From SZUA-309 sp965215995 (GTDB lineage: Bacteria; Pseudomonadota; Gammaproteobacteria; Pseudomonadales; Azotimanducaceae), in the NCBI GenBank assembly GCA_965215995.1, contig OZ244128.1:2108001-2172000 (forward strand): a stretch of 64,000 bases of DNA, given 5' to 3'. The position numbers and the translations under genes are program-made. A model generated the notes under the pieces. It did no database searches, had not been told where the DNA came from, and saw only the letters and a list, made by a program, of their open reading frames with translations. This document shows positions 61,511 through 64,000 of this stretch, one piece after another (the first letter of the stretch is position 1; every line of letters starts with the position of its first letter).

Positions 61511-64000
61511 CGGAACTCTGCGCGCTTAGCCAGAACCCACTTCTCGAGTTCCACCAGCCAGAGCACCGAAGAGGCCACCGCCACGATCAGCAGCCAGGTC
61601 TCGAGGTCCAGGGAACGACTGTCGAACAGATACTGCAACGGCGGCGCGTAGGTGAAAGCGATCTGCAGGCTGATGACGATGGCACTGGCCAGCAACGCCG
61701 GACGACTGCCCAGGAGACCCGCCATGTTGAACACCGACTGGCGAAGGAAGCGACTGTTGAACAGGTAGAACACCTCGAACATCACCAGCGTGTTCACCGC
61801 GACCGTCCGCGCCAGCGCCACATCGGCGCCCTGCTCGCGGGCCCACAGATAGAGGCCGAAGGTTCCGGCCACCAATATGGCCGATACAAACAGGATGCGC
61901 CACAAGAGGAAGCCGGACAGCAGCGGTTCCTGAGGCTCCCTGGGCGAGCGTTCCATGACCTGGCGCTCGGCGGGCTCGAATGCCAGGGCCAGCGCAAGGG
62001 TGACTGCCGTGACCATGTTCACCCAGAGAATCTGCACCGGCGTAATGGGCAGCACCTGGCCGAGAGCGATGGCCGCCATGATCGTGAGCGCCTCGCCGCC
62101 ATTTGTCGGCAGGATGAAGGTGATGGCTTTCTTGATGTTGTCGTAGACGGCTCTGCCTTCCTCCACCGCGTCGGCGATCGAAGCAAAGTTGTCGTCCGCA
62201 AGCACCATTTCAGCAGCTTCCTTGGCGGCCTCCGTGCCTTTATTGCCCATGGCCACGCCCACATCGGCACGCTTCAGTGCCGGGGCGTCGTTGACCCCAT
62301 CGCCGGTCATTGCCACCACGTGATTCGTTGCCTGGAGCGCCTGCACGAGATGGAGCTTATGTTCCGGGCTGGTGCGGGCGAAAATGTCCACCTGCAGGGC
62401 TCGCTCGCGCAGGTCATCCTCGCTCAAGGCATCGAGCTCTGGTCCCGTGAGGATGCCACCCTCGGTAGAAAGCCCGATCATCCGGCCGATCGCCCCCGCC
62501 GTGGTGGCGTGATCCCCGGTGATCATCTTTACGCGGATACCGGCGGCCTGACAGCTCGCGACAGCATCGATCGCTTCCTGACGCGGCGGATCCGCGAGGC
62601 CGAACATGCACAGGAGACTCATACCCCCTTCAATGTCCTGGAAGCTCAGCTCCGTGTGGTCGCTGCTGGTGGTGTTGCTCGCCAGGGCCAGGACACGCTG
62701 CCCGCGAGCCGCGATATCCTCCATTCGCTGGAGCCAATACTCCTCGTTCAGCGCCTCGTCTCCGGAATCCGTCCGCTGCCGATCGCACATGGCGAGTATT
62801 CTCTCGGGCGCACCTTTGACAAAGATGAAACCGCGGCCCTCATGGTCATGATGCAGCGTGCCCATGCAACGGTGCTCGGACTCGAACGGGATGAGGTCGG
62901 TGCGCGGCAACGCGCGAGCTTCAAAGTCAGGATCCAGCCCTGCTTTCATGGCTACCGCGAGGAGCGCGCCTTCGGTCGGCGACCCGTCGACCACCCAACC
63001 TTCATCTGCCTCGTGCAGCCCGGCTTCGCAGCACAACGTTGCTGCCAGGGCTATCTCCCTCAGGAGTGGGTCGTTACTTACCGTCAGCTGATGAGCGCCG
63101 CGACTGATGTTGCCGTACGGCGCGTAGCCGACACCGTCTACTTCGAGCAGATCCTGAGCCGTCACCAGGGTCTGCACGGTCATCTCGTTCTTGGTCAGCG
63201 TCCCGGTCTTGTCGGAACAGATCACCGATACGGAGCCCAGGGTCTCAACCGCAGGCAGGCGGCGCACGATGGCACGCCGCTGCGCCATGTGCTGGACCCC
63301 GATGGCGAGGGTGATGGTCATGATTGCCGGTAGCCCTTCGGGAATGGCGGCAACAGCGAGCCCCACCGAAGCCAGAAACATGTCTTCTGCCGAGTAACCC
63401 TGCAGGAGTATGCCGTAGGCGAACGTGATGGTTGCGACGACGACGATTGCCCCGGTCAACCACTGCCCAAAGGTGGCCATCTGCTTCAGCAACGGAGTAA
63501 CAAGGAGCTGCACCTCGGCCAGCATGGCGCTGATCCGGCCGATTTCGGTTTTGTCCCCGGTGCGGACAACCACGCCACAGCCCTGGCCGTAAGTTACAAG
63601 CGTCGAGGAGTAAGCCATGCTGCGCCGGTCACCAAGCGGGGCGTCCGTGCTGACGGCATCTGAATCCTTTGCCACCGCAAGCGATTCCCCGGTCAGCGCA
63701 GCTTCCTGGATCTGCAGGGTCTTCGCCTGCAGCAGACGGATGTCCGCCGGTACCTTGTCGCCGGAGCGCAGGTAAACAACGTCGCCCGGCACCAGCTCCT
63801 CTGCAGGCAGGAGAATGCGTTTGCCGTCGCGGAGCGCCAAAGCCTGCATGGACAACATGCTGCGAATGGCGTCCAGGGCACGCTCTGCTTTACCTTCCTG
63901 CAGAAAGCCAATGAAGGCGTTGATGATTACGACACCGATGATCACCGAGGTGTCGAGCCAGTGCTGCAGGAGCCCGGTAACCACCGCCGCCCCGAGCAGC
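61507..64000 (-). CDS. P2-type cation-transporting ATPase (5' end outside window)
   Basis: About 831 codons are visible; the frame stays open to the right edge. In order: TM2 region (LLGAAVVTGLLQHWLDTS), the actuator domain (PGDVVYLRSGDKVPADIRLL, ALTGESLAVAKD), the PEGLPA motif in TM4, phosphorylation site SVICSDKTGTLTKNEMT, MITGDHATTA, TGDGVNDAPALKRADVG, and C-terminal helices of the Cation_ATPase_C type. PEGLPA points to P2A/P2-type Ca2+ or similar divalent pumps, but the ion cannot be fixed. The stop overlaps that of the TonB receptor gene. Confidence 0.9.
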   Translation of the reverse strand, partial: LLGAAVVTGLLQHWLDTSVIIGVVIINAFIGFLQEGKAERALDAIRSMLSMQALALRDGKRILLPAEELVPGDVVYLRSGDKVPADIRLLQAKTLQIQEAALTGESLAVAKDSDAVSTDAPLGDRRSMAYSSTLVTYGQGCGVVVRTGDKTEIGRISAMLAEVQLLVTPLLKQMATFGQWLTGAIVVVATITFAYGILLQGYSAEDMFLASVGLAVAAIPEGLPAIMTITLAIGVQHMAQRRAIVRRLPAVETLGSVSVICSDKTGTLTKNEMTVQTLVTAQDLLEVDGVGYAPYGNISRGAHQLTVSNDPLLREIALAATLCCEAGLHEADEGWVVDGSPTEGALLAVAMKAGLDPDFEARALPRTDLIPFESEHRCMGTLHHDHEGRGFIFVKGAPERILAMCDRQRTDSGDEALNEEYWLQRMEDIAARGQRVLALASNTTSSDHTELSFQDIEGGMSLLCMFGLADPPRQEAIDAVASCQAAGIRVKMITGDHATTAGAIGRMIGLSTEGGILTGPELDALSEDDLRERALQVDIFARTSPEHKLHLVQALQATNHVVAMTGDGVNDAPALKRADVGVAMGNKGTEAAKEAAEMVLADDNFASIADAVEEGRAVYDNIKKAITFILPTNGGEALTIMAAIALGQVLPITPVQILWVNMVTAVTLALALAFEPAERQVMERSPREPQEPLLSGFLLWRILFVSAILVAGTFGLYLWAREQGADVALARTVAVNTLVMFEVFYLFNSRFLRQSVFNMAGLLGSRPALLASAIVISLQIAFTYAPPLQYLFDSRSLDLETWLLIVAVASSVLWLVELEKWVLAKRAEFR

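Noticed and set aside
61480..63333. 617-aa open frame on the plus strand
   Set aside because: Antisense to the P-type ATPase whose motifs (DKTGT, TGDGVNDAP) are clear on the minus strand.

Overview
The window looks like the chromosome of a high-GC gammaproteobacterium. On the minus strand it carries grpE-dnaK-dnaJ-dapB-carA-carB ... greA and rlmE-ftsH-folP-glmM-tpiA-secG, beside divergent recN, bamE, rnfH, ratA and smpB. This is the order known from Pseudomonas-type Gammaproteobacteria. The TonB-dependent receptor, TrpB2-type enzyme, sodium-coupled SLC6-type transporter and dicistronic TPR/OmpA envelope genes fit a free-living aquatic relative. The species cannot be named from sequence alone. 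I see no tRNA, rRNA, CRISPR array, insertion sequence, phage gene or plasmid origin.

Layout. 1-7.0 kb: secG (partial), tpiA, glmM, folP, ftsH, rlmE (minus), yhbY (plus), greA (minus). 7.07-27.2 kb: an accessory block of eleven minus-strand genes lying between greA and carB, which are normally neighbours. 27.5-38.0 kb: carB, carA, dapB, dnaJ, dnaK, grpE, hrcA (minus). 38.3-43.6 kb: recN, bamE, rnfH, ratA, an SLC6-type symporter, smpB and a lumazine-synthase-like gene. 43.7-56.3 kb: a mixed region with pyrophosphatase, a histone H1-like Lys/Ala protein, DUF3108, a Tat-exported aminotransferase, an MBL-fold hydrolase, a cupin, aquaporin, ecotin, a GFA-family protein, a HerA-like ATPase, a nitroreductase-like protein, a STAND-type ATPase, a secreted protein and a methyltransferase. 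56.35-64 kb: an enolase-superfamily enzyme, a TrpB2-like enzyme, a TonB-dependent receptor and a P2-type ATPase cut by the window edge.

The most interesting region is the 20-kb block. In transcription order it encodes a secreted coiled-coil protein, a secreted TPR protein (647 aa), a giant TPR lipoprotein (1039 aa), a small TPR lipoprotein, a small exported protein, a TolQ/ExbB-type motor subunit, two ExbD/TolR-type subunits, an AgmX/PglI-type energy transducer with a cytoplasmic coiled coil, a 1660-aa surface protein (choice-of-anchor K, DUF11 and SdrD-B-like domains, degenerate OmpA-like tail) and a 1701-aa protein with three N-terminal OmpA domains and a large predicted beta-barrel. The set resembles the core of the Myxococcus Agl-Glt gliding / Nfs spore-coat machines. 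I infer a proton-driven trans-envelope machine acting on a surface protein or polymer. One of its two ExbD-like subunits has Asn where the family has its proton-carrying Asp.

Regulation readable from the sequence: sigma-32-like promoters before grpE and dnaK, a strong terminator between dapB and carA, a perfect 22-nt palindrome between dnaK and dnaJ, a hairpin-rich leader before the TolQ-like gene, a -10 box placed for leaderless smpB mRNA, and two near-identical promoter copies before unrelated genes. No computation was run. Family assignments are from reading the proteins, and residue positions are approximate.
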